DNA of 64,000 nt from Krasilnikovia cinnamomea (GTDB taxonomy: Bacteria; Actinomycetota; Actinomycetes; Mycobacteriales; Micromonosporaceae). Location: contig NZ_SHKY01000001.1 in the NCBI RefSeq assembly GCF_004217545.1, positions 558,001-622,000 on the forward strand, in the 5' to 3' direction. The position numbers and the translations under genes are program-made. The notes below the pieces were generated by a model that was not told the origin of the DNA, did not search any database, and saw only the letters and a program-made list of their open reading frames with translations. Positions 8,282 through 16,700 of the stretch are shown piece by piece (the stretch's first letter is position 1; the number at the start of each line of letters is the position of its first letter).

Positions 8282-8518
8282 GTCATAGGTCTACTTCATG
8301 CGCAAGGAGTCGGCGACAACTCACGCCGTCACAGCGGCAGGCCTGCCGGACGGGCCAGGTTGGCGGCTGAGCGTGGCTGTCGAAGGGATTCGGTAGGTTC
8401 GGCTGGGGTGAGCCGACCGCCGAAGACGTTCGGAAGTGGCGGTCAAGGGACATTCCACACCGCATGAATCCACTCGTGGCCCGCTCAGGGGTCTCCGCCA
8501 CCTCTCGCGGCTGCCGAT

Positions 8519-8977
8519 TTACGCAGGGTGCGGGTGTGTCCAGCCGCTGAGTTGGAGGGGTGTGTCGGTGCGCCAGGCGGTGACGCAGGCACTGGTGTAC
8601 GGGTAGGTGGCGGTCGGCAGGGAGTCGGCTGGGAACCATTCGATGCGGGCGCATTTGTGGGGTTCGGCGTTGACGGGTTCGCCGTGGCGGTCGGGATCGT
8701 GGTGGGCGGTGAAGACCAGCCCGATCCGGGCGTGGCCGGTGGTGTTGCGGTGGTGCACGGTGGCGACCATCTGCACTTCTGCGGGGTCCAGGTGGAGGCC
8801 GACTTCTTCGTGGGTTTCGCGCAGGACGGCGGTGATGGCGTCCTCGCCGTGTTCGAGTTTGCCGCTGGGGAGGTTCCACTGTCCGTCGGCGTAGCCGGTG
8901 CCGCTGCGCTGGGCGAGCAGGACGCGGTCGTCGTGGTGGAGAAGGAGTAGTACGTCGACGGGGTGGGTGGGTGTCAC
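8519..8977 (-). CDS. Nudix hydrolase
   Basis: 152 residues. The Nudix box reads GKLEHGEDAITAVLRETHEE followed by VGL, matching G-x5-E-x7-R-E-x-x-E-E-x-G-U with all metal-binding glutamates. Nudix enzymes cleave nucleoside diphosphates linked to another group, such as damaged or modified nucleotides. Its ATG overlaps the stop of the upstream kinase-like gene (ATGA, 8974-8977), making it the last gene of the radical-SAM operon. That context suggests a modified nucleotide as substrate, by inference. Confidence 0.9.
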   Translation of the reverse strand: MTPTHPVDVLLLLHHDDRVLLAQRSGTGYADGQWNLPSGKLEHGEDAITAVLRETHEEVGLHLDPAEVQMVATVHHRNTTGHARIGLVFTAHHDPDRHGEPVNAEPHKCARIEWFPADSLPTATYPYTSACVTAWRTDTPLQLSGWTHPHPA

Positions 8978-9597
8978 GGCTGGGGACGGTACCCGGCGGC
9001 TGTGGTGAGCAGCGGTTCGACCCGCCGGGTCAGGTGGGTGACGCGGCTGGCGAGGTCCAGCCCGGGTGGGACGTCGTGCAGGGTGAGCCCGGCATCTGCG
9101 CAGGCAGCCCGCACGGCCTGGCCGGTCTGGTCTTGGAGGTGGGTGACGCGGGCCCGCAGCGGGTCGCGGTGTGCGGGGTAGGTGTCGGGGAGCCAGAAGG
9201 TCGCGTCGTAGATGCCGGGTGCCCAGGCCCGGCAGAAGCTGGCCATGGCGTCGAGGACCGCCCCGGTACGACTTCCCGCCGGTGCGCTTAGCAGGAGCCG
9301 CGCGTACGCGAGGACGTTGACGGGGGTCTTGTCGCAGATGAGCAGTTGCTGGTGGCGGGTGGCGCGCGTGCTCGAGAGGTGGGCGCCGAACAGGTCGACT
9401 TCGGTGTCCAGGTCAAAGTCGCCGCGGCTGTGGATCACGATCTGCTCGATGAAGGGGCTGCTGCGGGCCGGTTCGGGCAGTGCCTCAACGAGGACGCCGC
9501 GGGCGCGGTAGTGGGCGGTGAGCGCGTGCACGAGGGTGGTTTTGCCGCTGGCGTGGGTGCCCTCGACGGCGACCACGACGCAGCCACCAACGCTCAC
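8974..9597 (-). CDS. P-loop nucleotide-kinase-like protein (thymidylate-kinase/AAA_28 type)
   Basis: 207 residues from GTG 9597, which overlaps the upstream stop by GTGA (9594-9597). The P-loop VEGTHASGKTTLVHAL is close to the N-terminus, as in thymidylate and deoxynucleoside kinases. PEPARSSPF, LLICDKTPVNVLAYARL (DK/DR-like motif) and THLQDQTGQAVR follow in family order. A DKT motif after a long helix is typical of NadR/thymidylate-kinase-like ATPases. It probably phosphorylates a nucleotide or nucleoside; the exact substrate is unknown. Both neighbours overlap it, so expression is coupled. Confidence 0.8.
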   Translation of the reverse strand: MSVGGCVVVAVEGTHASGKTTLVHALTAHYRARGVLVEALPEPARSSPFIEQIVIHSRGDFDLDTEVDLFGAHLSSTRATRHQQLLICDKTPVNVLAYARLLLSAPAGSRTGAVLDAMASFCRAWAPGIYDATFWLPDTYPAHRDPLRARVTHLQDQTGQAVRAACADAGLTLHDVPPGLDLASRVTHLTRRVEPLLTTAAGYRPQP

Positions 9598-10376
9598 GCC
9601 GTTGCCGTGGTGGCGGGAAGGAGGGCACGGAAGGTGGGGTGGTCGAGCCACCCGAGGCGGCCGGACAGGTGCCGGGCCAGCAGCGCGTTGACGTTGACGT
9701 GGTGGCAGTTCGCGAGCCCGGCGGCGTGGAGGCCGACCAGGGCGGTGGACAGGCTGTGCCGCAGGTTCAGCGCGGTGATCCGTTCGCGGGCTTCGGTGTC
9801 ACAGCTGATCATCCATCGTCGGTGCAGGGCGGTCATGGAGTGGCGGGCCAGTTCGGGCTGGGTGACGTCGAGGGCGAGTTCGCCGCAGACGTCGACCAGG
9901 CGCCGCGATCGTCCGGTCAGGAGATGACCGGCGTCGAACCGGGTGTCCAGGACTCGGCCGGCGGGCGTGCGCCGGGTGTGCCATGCCTGCCGGGCCGCTG
10001 CCAGCGGGGTGGATGTGGTGGTGTCGGCGTGGGCGTGCAGCACGGCGAGGTCGCTGCCGAGTTGGTGGCCGATCAGGAGGTCGGCGGTGTGTAGTGCTGC
10101 GGTGAGGTCGGCTGCGGCGGCGCTGATGAGGTTGCCGCGTTCGTGTTCGTGATCGAGGTAGAGGCTGGTGCAGGCCAGCGGTAACTCTGCTGCGGGTGGC
10201 GGCGGGGTGCCCGGCGCGGGCAGGGTGATCCAGACGATGGAGTAGCAGAAGGGCCGGTTGCCGTTCTTGATGCGGTAGTTCTTGCTCCATTCGACGTCGA
10301 CCGCGGCCACCAGCCGGGCACCGTCATGCCGGGCCGGAATGCCGGACGGACCGCCCACGTCGCTGATCGTGTGCAC
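9594..10376 (-). CDS. DEDD 3'-5' exonuclease-like (RNase H fold) protein
   Basis: 260 residues. Exonuclease motifs appear in order: AAVDVEWS (Exo I, D and E near residues 26 and 28), LLIGHQLGSDLAVL (Exo II with Asp), LDTRFDAG (an extra Asp), and a C-terminal RHSMTALHRRW and LRHSL region where Exo III would lie. The pattern resembles DnaQ/DEDD nucleases, but the sequence is divergent, and an authentic Exo III Y/H-x3-D is not obvious. The GTG start lies after AGAGGGGAA and after a perfect 13-bp hairpin that separates it from the paralogue upstream. Role in the operon unknown. Confidence 0.6.
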   Translation of the reverse strand: MHTISDVGGPSGIPARHDGARLVAAVDVEWSKNYRIKNGNRPFCYSIVWITLPAPGTPPPPAAELPLACTSLYLDHEHERGNLISAAAADLTAALHTADLLIGHQLGSDLAVLHAHADTTTSTPLAAARQAWHTRRTPAGRVLDTRFDAGHLLTGRSRRLVDVCGELALDVTQPELARHSMTALHRRWMISCDTEARERITALNLRHSLSTALVGLHAAGLANCHHVNVNALLARHLSGRLGWLDHPTFRALLPATTATA

Positions 10377-10407
10377 GGTGCGGTGTTCCCCTCTCGCAGG
10401 CGGGTCC

Positions 10408-10437
10408 GGGCCACCGCCGCAGGCGCGGCGGTGGCCC
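10408..10437 (-). promoter_or_regulatory. Perfect hairpin inside the radical-SAM operon (attenuator or processing site)
   Basis: Arms 10408-10420 and 10425-10437 are perfect 13-bp complements (GGGCCACCGCCGC) with a 4-base loop. The hairpin lies between the two DEDD-like genes, the only gap of that size in the otherwise overlapping distal part of the operon. There is no T-run, so partial termination or mRNA processing is as likely as full termination. Confidence 0.5.
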
Positions 10438-10452
10438 CGAGGTTAGCGGCGT

Positions 10453-11172
10453 CTACCGGCACAGCGGCGGTACCGGCTGGGTGGCGGTGTCGGCGGGCAG
10501 CAGGTCCCAGGTTTCCCGGTCGGTCACCTCTCTGACGCGAAACTGGCCCTCCCAGTGGTAGCGGCCGGTGTGGACAGCTGCGGTCAGGCCGATCGCCAAC
10601 GCGCGGGCCAGCACCCTGCGGCACCCTTGCGCCGACTCATCGGGGCTGGTCGGCAGGGCCACCGGGGTCGCGGGCAGGGGCATGTCGAGGTCCGCGCCGG
10701 TCGTGGCGGCCTCGACGGCGGTGTCGACCATCCGGGCCAGTCCTCGGGTCTTGGTCATGCGGTGGGCCCACACGTCGATCACGCCGGCGGCGCCGCGTAG
10801 CGGGACCCTCGAGCGGTCCAGGATGCGAGCCAGGTCGCCGCCGAGCCGGTGCCCAGCCAGGATCGCCGCCTGGCGGCGAGCCCGGGTCAGCGTGCGGTCC
10901 AGGATGGCCAGAAGCTCCGGCAGCTCGTCCGGGGTGTCGATCACCGTGGTCCGGAAGCCGATCGACAAGGTGTCACTGTTGACTTCGTACGCGTTGCCGT
11001 GGCGGCGGACGCCGAGGTAGACGGCAGCCGCCCCGACCGGTAGCGGCTCGCCGCCGCGCTGAACCGCCCAGTCGATGGCAACCGCGGTGAGCATGTCCCG
11101 AGCCCGGCCGAAGGGGCGTTGCTCGGCACCGAAGGGCGCCTCCGGCCATAGCAGATTGCTGATGTCACGCAC
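10453..11172 (-). CDS. Second DEDD-exonuclease-like protein (divergent paralogue)
   Basis: 239 residues from GTG 11172; the ATG at 11178 is too close to the GGAGGG ribosome site. It shares landmarks with the downstream DEDD-like protein: a beta strand with D (VAIDWAVQRGG), and ILAGHRLGGDLARIL, which matches GHQLGSDL of that protein. The Glu of Exo I is missing (IDWA instead of VDVE), so this copy may be catalytically weak or purely structural. The start overlaps the end of the radical SAM gene by 8 bases. A heteromeric partnership of the two DEDD-like proteins is inference. Confidence 0.5.
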   Translation of the reverse strand: MRDISNLLWPEAPFGAEQRPFGRARDMLTAVAIDWAVQRGGEPLPVGAAAVYLGVRRHGNAYEVNSDTLSIGFRTTVIDTPDELPELLAILDRTLTRARRQAAILAGHRLGGDLARILDRSRVPLRGAAGVIDVWAHRMTKTRGLARMVDTAVEAATTGADLDMPLPATPVALPTSPDESAQGCRRVLARALAIGLTAAVHTGRYHWEGQFRVREVTDRETWDLLPADTATQPVPPLCR

Positions 11173-12160
11173 GGCCATACCCTCCGGCGGGGGTGTCCGC
11201 GTGGGCGACCGTCCGGATCGAGGTGCCCAGGTACTTGGCGAAGTGGTTGCGCTTGAACCGATACCGCCTCCAGATCTCGGTGACCGGCTCGGTCAGCAGA
11301 TCGCCGAGGGGTTCGAGCAGATCGGGGGCGTCGTAGACGGGCCACGCCGACGCCTTGCCCGTGACCTCGACCAGGATCATGTGACCCTCGGTCTGCGGGG
11401 TCCACGTCGTCATGCGAAGCGCAGGGCGCCAGTCGTGGACCGCGCGGGCCTCGATCAGCCGGTCGAAGGTGTGCGCGGCCTCGTCCAGGCTGATGAACTC
11501 GTGTTCGGCCAAATCCAGGGCGTTACCCTTGCGCAGCGGCAAGATCAGCTTGAGCTTGCCTGCCCCGAGGGTGTCGGCGATCTGGTAGGTGAACGGCAGC
11601 GCGGCCAGCGTCGACCGGTACACCACCGCGGACAGCGACAGCGGCAGACCGACGGCCTGCAACGCCCGGATGCCGGCCATGACCTGGTCGTAGTCGCCGC
11701 GAACCCGGTCCGTCGTGGCCCGGGGCCCTTCCAGGCCGACGTTGACGAACGCGACCTTGCCCACCATGGCCGCCGCGTGCTGCAGGCCCCGGGTGGCGTT
11801 GGTGGGAATGCCCAGGATGAAGCCGTCGGAGTACATGTCGACGATGTCGCCGAAATCCCGGCGCATCAGCGGCTCACCACCGGACAGGAACACCCGCTGC
11901 ACCCCGGCCAGGTGGCCGCGGATGGTGTCCAGCTCGGTCAAGGTGGGGTCGGGCAACTGCAGCGTCTCCGAACAGAACGAGCAGTCGAAGTTGCACCGCT
12001 TGGTCACCTGCAATATCACCGACAAGGGGGCCGTCGCGGCTTCGGCCAGCTCGTCGACCGAGGCGCCCTCGGCGAGGGTGAAATGGTGCCCCATCGTGAA
12101 CCCAATCGGGCCGGAACGCGGTCCCGGGGTGGCGACGGTGGGCATGCCGAGCAGGGTCAT
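11165..12160 (-). CDS. Radical SAM enzyme
   Basis: 331 residues from ATG 12160, which has a GGGAG ribosome site 4 bases upstream. The cluster motif is TKRCNFDCSFC (CxxxCxxC) near residue 50, followed by VFLSGGEPLMRRDF (the GGE SAM-binding motif) and GIPTNATRG. This is the standard order of radical SAM enzymes of the MoaA/SPASM superfamily, but no C-terminal Cys-rich SPASM domain is visible. It generates a 5'-deoxyadenosyl radical; the substrate is not predictable from sequence. Overlap with nucleotide-type enzymes downstream suggests nucleotide or nucleic-acid chemistry, by inference. Confidence 0.85.
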   Translation of the reverse strand: MTLLGMPTVATPGPRSGPIGFTMGHHFTLAEGASVDELAEAATAPLSVILQVTKRCNFDCSFCSETLQLPDPTLTELDTIRGHLAGVQRVFLSGGEPLMRRDFGDIVDMYSDGFILGIPTNATRGLQHAAAMVGKVAFVNVGLEGPRATTDRVRGDYDQVMAGIRALQAVGLPLSLSAVVYRSTLAALPFTYQIADTLGAGKLKLILPLRKGNALDLAEHEFISLDEAAHTFDRLIEARAVHDWRPALRMTTWTPQTEGHMILVEVTGKASAWPVYDAPDLLEPLGDLLTEPVTEIWRRYRFKRNHFAKYLGTSIRTVAHADTPAGGYGRA

Positions 12161-12257
12161 GCGTACTCCCGGAAGACAGGCACCGGGCAACTCCCGGCGC
12201 AACCAACGAAGAGGGGTGCAGGGGGTCGGCGCCGCCGGTCAGCAGCGCTCGACACGA

Positions 12258-12500
12258 TCAGCGAGACGGCCGCAGCGCGGCAGCCAAAGCGGCCACGCGA
12301 ACCTGCAGCCCCCGAGTGCGGATACTGTGGTCGCTCAGCGACTCGTCGACAGTGAGCAAGACCCACGGTTCGCCGTCGAGCAACGTGACCGTCCCGACCG
12401 CGCAGACCACGACGTCGATGTCGCCAAGCCCGAATTTGTAATGCGCCTCCGGCAGATGCAGGCGCAGGCCCGACCGCAGCACGACGCTGCCGAGCAGCAC
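12258..12500 (-). CDS. Small hypothetical protein in the radical-SAM operon
   Basis: 80 residues from GTG 12500, chosen because GGAG lies 8 bases upstream; the frame itself is open further 5'. The sequence (LRLHLPEAHYKFGLGDIDVV, then VTLLDGEPWVLLTVDE) looks like a small beta-rich protein, with a helical basic end (VRVAALAAALRPSR). I recognise no family. It sits 25 bases after the 91-residue gene and 97 bases before the radical SAM gene on the same strand. Confidence 0.5.
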   Translation of the reverse strand: MLLGSVVLRSGLRLHLPEAHYKFGLGDIDVVVCAVGTVTLLDGEPWVLLTVDESLSDHSIRTRGLQVRVAALAAALRPSR

Positions 12501-12525
12501 GGCAGCGGCTCCAGGCCGATCCGGG

Positions 12526-12801
12526 TCAGAACGCGTGCCGGGCAACCGGCCACCCCGCCGCACCCCGCCGCAGGCCATCGAGCCGATCGGACCCTTCACG
12601 CAGACTGACCCGATCCGGCGTAGTGGTGTCGACCGCCGTACCAATCCCTGCTCCTGGACGGAACCGCACCGTCACCGCGGCGGCTGATGTCAACAACACA
12701 ACGCCTGGCCGCTGACCTTGCGCGGTGTGAAACCAGATCCGGGCACCCTTCGGCACCAAGACGGCCGACGTGGACCGCGGCCATGGATGCAAGGCGGGCA
12801 T
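12526..12801 (-). CDS. Small hypothetical protein, first gene of the radical-SAM operon
   Basis: 91 residues from ATG 12801, preceded by a strong AGGAGG ribosome site 6 bases upstream. That site is the main argument that this is a gene. The product (VLVPKGARIWFHTAQGQRPG, then VVLLTSAAAVTVRFRPG) appears beta-rich and soluble, with no signal peptide or Cys-rich tail. It does not look like a typical ribosomal-peptide precursor, although its place ahead of a radical SAM enzyme would fit one. Function unknown. Confidence 0.55.
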   Translation of the reverse strand: MPALHPWPRSTSAVLVPKGARIWFHTAQGQRPGVVLLTSAAAVTVRFRPGAGIGTAVDTTTPDRVSLREGSDRLDGLRRGAAGWPVARHAF

Positions 12802-12880
12802 ACGATGCCTCCTGTCGTGTGATAGTCCCGCCCCACAAGGCGGGGGAAGTGATGGAAGCCAACTGGCGGAACGGTCATGA

Positions 12881-13519
12881 CTAGTTCTTTGCCGAGTCCG
12901 CTGCCCCGCCATCGGGCTGCGGCGCCCGCCACATCGGACAGAGCTGCGGGCCATCGGGCACCTGAAAGCCGTGTCGGTCCTGGTAGTCGTGGCGATGGAA
13001 TAGCGCTCGACCGGCGGGGTCAATGGCCTCAACATATGCGGAAATGTTCTCAGCATCGAGATAGGCGTGGTGGTGCCTGAGTAGGCTCGTACCCAGCCCG
13101 CAACGCTGGAGTCCGGGTCGCACGGCCAAAAACGCCAGGTAATGATGTGGATTGCCGGCCGGATGATGTCTGCGCATAGCTTCGTCCAAGGCGACGAACC
13201 GATGCATGAATTGCCCACAAACGAGCCCCAACCGTGTGTCGGAGCTGGGAACCCAGAGTTCAGAAACCTCAGCGAGCGGGTACCAGAATGCAGCCGAGTT
13301 GAGGTCGTCGGTGACGTCTACCCACCCGACGGTCAAAGCGTGCTCCGTACGAATGTGCGAGTACAGACCGCAAGCCCGACGTCGGGTTTCTAGGCGTGGC
13401 ACGAGCCATGAGCCGATGCCGCTGTACAGGAACGCCTCGGTGAGCAGACCAACAATCGACCCGACGTCCTCTGGGGTAGCTCGTCTTATTCCGGGAGCCA
13501 GTTTCAGCGTTGTGATCAC
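12881..13519 (-). CDS. GNAT-family N-acetyltransferase
   Basis: 212 residues from GTG 13519 (GGAAGG ribosome site 8 to 10 bases upstream). IRRATPEDVGSIVGLLTEAF is the typical first strand and helix. LAFLAVRPGLQRCGLGTSLL carries motif A with the acetyl-CoA-binding R/Q-x-x-G-x-G. YVEAIDPAGRALFHRHDYQD matches the end of the fold. It is transcribed away from the large HTH-ATPase gene, with a 238-bp shared intergenic region. Acceptor unknown. Confidence 0.85.
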   Translation of the reverse strand: MITTLKLAPGIRRATPEDVGSIVGLLTEAFLYSGIGSWLVPRLETRRRACGLYSHIRTEHALTVGWVDVTDDLNSAAFWYPLAEVSELWVPSSDTRLGLVCGQFMHRFVALDEAMRRHHPAGNPHHYLAFLAVRPGLQRCGLGTSLLRHHHAYLDAENISAYVEAIDPAGRALFHRHDYQDRHGFQVPDGPQLCPMWRAPQPDGGAADSAKN

Positions 13520-13653
13520 AGGCCACCTTCCGTTGCAGCCAACCCGGCCGTGGGGCCAGAAGTCCTGAGCGCGACGCGGCTCGCGGGCCGAACCTTCGAG
13601 CCGTTTCCCCTGATCAGAATGCGGCGGTGGCGGTCGTTCGGGAACGCCGCGAC

Positions 13654-13672
13654 GTCCTAGTGTTGTCCTAGT
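13654..13672 (+). promoter_or_regulatory. Direct repeat GTCCTAGT x2, candidate operator
   Basis: GTCCTAGT occurs at 13654-13661 and 13665-13672, 11 bp apart, about one helical turn. It lies in the divergent region 86-104 bases upstream of the HTH-NACHT gene start. TAGTAT in the second copy could be a -10 box. Autoregulation by the N-terminal HTH of that protein is a guess. Confidence 0.35.
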
Positions 13673-13757
13673 ATCGACGCGTCCGTGACGACGTGAACCC
13701 ACTAGCCTGCCGTAGGCTGCAACCCATCGCTGTGTCACGTGGTTTGGGGGTTCCCTG

Positions 13758-16700
13758 GTGAGAACCGTGCGACAATGGACCGGCCACGAAGCCAAGGTGC
13801 TGCGCCAAGCAAGGCGGATGAGTGTGCGGCGGTTCGCCGCGCACCTCGGGGTCAATCCCGCGGCAGTGTCCAATTGGGAACGGCGCGGGACCGAGACCCG
13901 GTTGCGTTACGAGACGCAGGAAATCCTGGATACGGACTTGGCGCACGCATCGAACGAGATCCGGCAACGGTTTGAGCAGGCCCTCGCTGACGACCTGCAG
14001 GGCGAACGTGGAACCGGTGGATCATTCCCTGCGGGAATTCCGGTCGCACCCTCACTGTCGCGGTCAGTCTCCCGGCTGGGTGAGGGATCGGGCCGTCGCA
14101 CGCTCTCCCTCCTTGAGACGATCAAGCCGGGACACGACTCGAGACTGCGCTACGTACCGCCCAATGGAGCAGTCAGTTCCGCCGTCGACTTTCTGGGCTC
14201 GCCATCACGTGTGTTCGTTGTCAAGGGGCCTCCGGGAAGCGGCAAGAGCCGCCTGATGTATCACTTGGCAGAGCAGATCGACCTGGCGGACTTTCAACTA
14301 ATCTCCGCAGTGGACTGGAGTGAGGGCTCCATGGACCTTGCCGCTGAGATCCTGCGGTACGCTTCGATACCTGGTGGTGCGGATCCGCTTCTCACCCTCG
14401 AGCATGAAAGCGCGGCGTTGAGTAGGCCTTTGGTCGTCGTGATCGACGGACCTGCAGTAGGAAAATCGCTACAGGAGGTGTGCCGCCAGCTTGATGTGAT
14501 CTTGCGCCAAGTGCTCATTGCTCACCTACGGTTCCTTTTGGTCATGCGTACGCCTCCGGATCTCGAGCTGGCGCGACACCCTGTACTTGCGGCATCGATC
14601 ATGGAGCCAGACAAGACCGATCGCGGGTCATCACTTCGTCTTGACCGATGGGATCTTGCCAGCGCGCGCGTAGCATGGGAGAGCAGCCGCGCCTCCGACG
14701 AGCCTTCGTTCGATGAACTTCCTACTCGAGTTCGACACCTCGCGCGAATGCCGTTGTATATGCATCTCATCAAGGCGGCTGGACTGAGCGAATCACCGGC
14801 CCACACAAACGCCTACCGCTTGGTTGATTTTTGCGTCCGGTCTATCGTGATGGCTTCGGGACGAGATGCCCCAGCCACAATGGAGCAGCTCGGCCAACTC
14901 GCCCAACAAGAGATATCTGAGACTGTCGTCGGTCCACTGACCGCATTGCAGCGGCCGGCGGACCGGACGGCTCTCGTGGACGCTCCTTTGGATGCAGCAG
15001 CCTTGCCTCTGCTGCGCGTCGCAACGGGTCGTCGGCCGACGTTCGACCACGATGTCATTCGTGAGTACTTTCTTGCCACCTCTGTCGCGCAGATGATCGA
15101 GGGACGGGGTCGATCATCTGCGACGGTGGAAATCATTAACGATCTTGCTGCACGAACCATGACGTCAGCGGACGTTCACGGGATCTTCGAGTTCATTCTC
15201 CAGTATCTCGACGCGAAGGCACCCGACCTGCTCGCAGCGGTTTCCCAGGCGCCGACTATAAGCCTGACTGGCGCTTTGCCGCTTATGCTTGATCTTACGG
15301 GCGACGGCGCGGGCTTCGCCACCGAGGACGTTCTGCGCGCCTGCGCCTCACGTTCCATGAGCGATAGCGGCCTTCCACTTGCCCAAGCGCTGCTGCGTAT
15401 TCCCGCCCTGGCATCGATTCTCGGTGAGGATCATCCCAACTGGATACTGCAGGTGCTAAGTCGCTTCGGCTCACCGGCTTGGCCCAATATAGTTTCCCAC
15501 GTCCAAGAACACCTCAACGCTAGGGAAGTTCAGAACCTACTCCGCTCGGCCCAGCTCGACGACGCCGACGAGGCGGTCTTCTTCGCAAGATACTTCTTCG
15601 CCTCCTTCGGCGAAGATTGCGATCCCACCGGCTCCTTGCAGGCCCTCCTTGGTCATACTGACTGGCGGGTTCGGGCTGCCCTCGCCGCCGGGATCGCCGA
15701 GCAATCCACCGGCCACCACATCACCGACGTGGTGATCGACACGTTGGTCACCGATCCGGACTACAAGGTGCGTGCCGCCGCCGCCGAAGCTGTCGGCCGC
15801 AGGCCACTAGGAATACCGCACCACCGCATGTCACGGCTCCTACTTGATGAGAACTGGCACGTACGTGAGCGCTTCCTGCGCGGCATCGCCAGCAACGGCA
15901 CGCCTATCGATGACGCAGTACGGGCCATTCTCGGGGGCGAGGCGTGGCAACACGCACCGGCGAACGTCTGCGTGGCAGCGCAGCGTCTCCTGCTTCTCTA
16001 CAGCGAGACGAATCTCGCGGACACAGATGCCCGCCGCCGAGCCCTCTTCGGCCTGCTGCGCGAGACACGAACCGGTCACCGGACCTTGACGGAGGGCGTC
16101 CAAGACCGTCTTGTCGGCGAGGCGCTCCGATCCTCCGACTGGCTTGTGAGTCGCGAGGCATCCGCACTCCGCGACACTGGCGAACCATCCACCGATCTGC
16201 GTGCGAGCAAGGAACGGTTCCGGCGGCTCCGCGATCACCGATCCCTGCAGATCGCACTTGACGTACCCGACATGGCACACGCGCTCATGATCGCCGAGGC
16301 TGCTGCGTCCGCCGGAGTCCATTTTATCGAAGTCGGTGACCCCCTCATCAAGAGCGTCGGCACGGGTGCCATCAAGCAAATCAAACATGAAGCTCCCCAG
16401 GTCAATGTCGTGGCCGAGTTGATGTCCGCAGACTGGGGACGCGACCAAGTCGAGATCGCTGCGGAGGCAGGCGCCGATGTCGTACTTCTCATCGGCCCGG
16501 CCAGCATTGCTAGCGTTTCTGCAGCCGTGGAAGCCAGCAGGCGCCTGGCCGTCCCGCTCGTCCTTGATGTCCCTCAGGGGCGGCTCGATCTGCAGTGGGT
16601 GCAAACGATGGAGGGCGTAGGCATCGACGGCTTTGCCATAACCACAAACATCGACTTGGGCATCGCCAACCTGCATCCCCTCGACCAGGCCCGAACGCTC

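Noticed and set aside
12526..12801. The small gene ahead of the radical SAM enzyme as a ribosomal-peptide precursor
   Set aside because: The product is 91 residues, beta-like, without a leader/core pattern or Cys/Ser/Thr-rich core, and no transporter or leader-binding protein is near.
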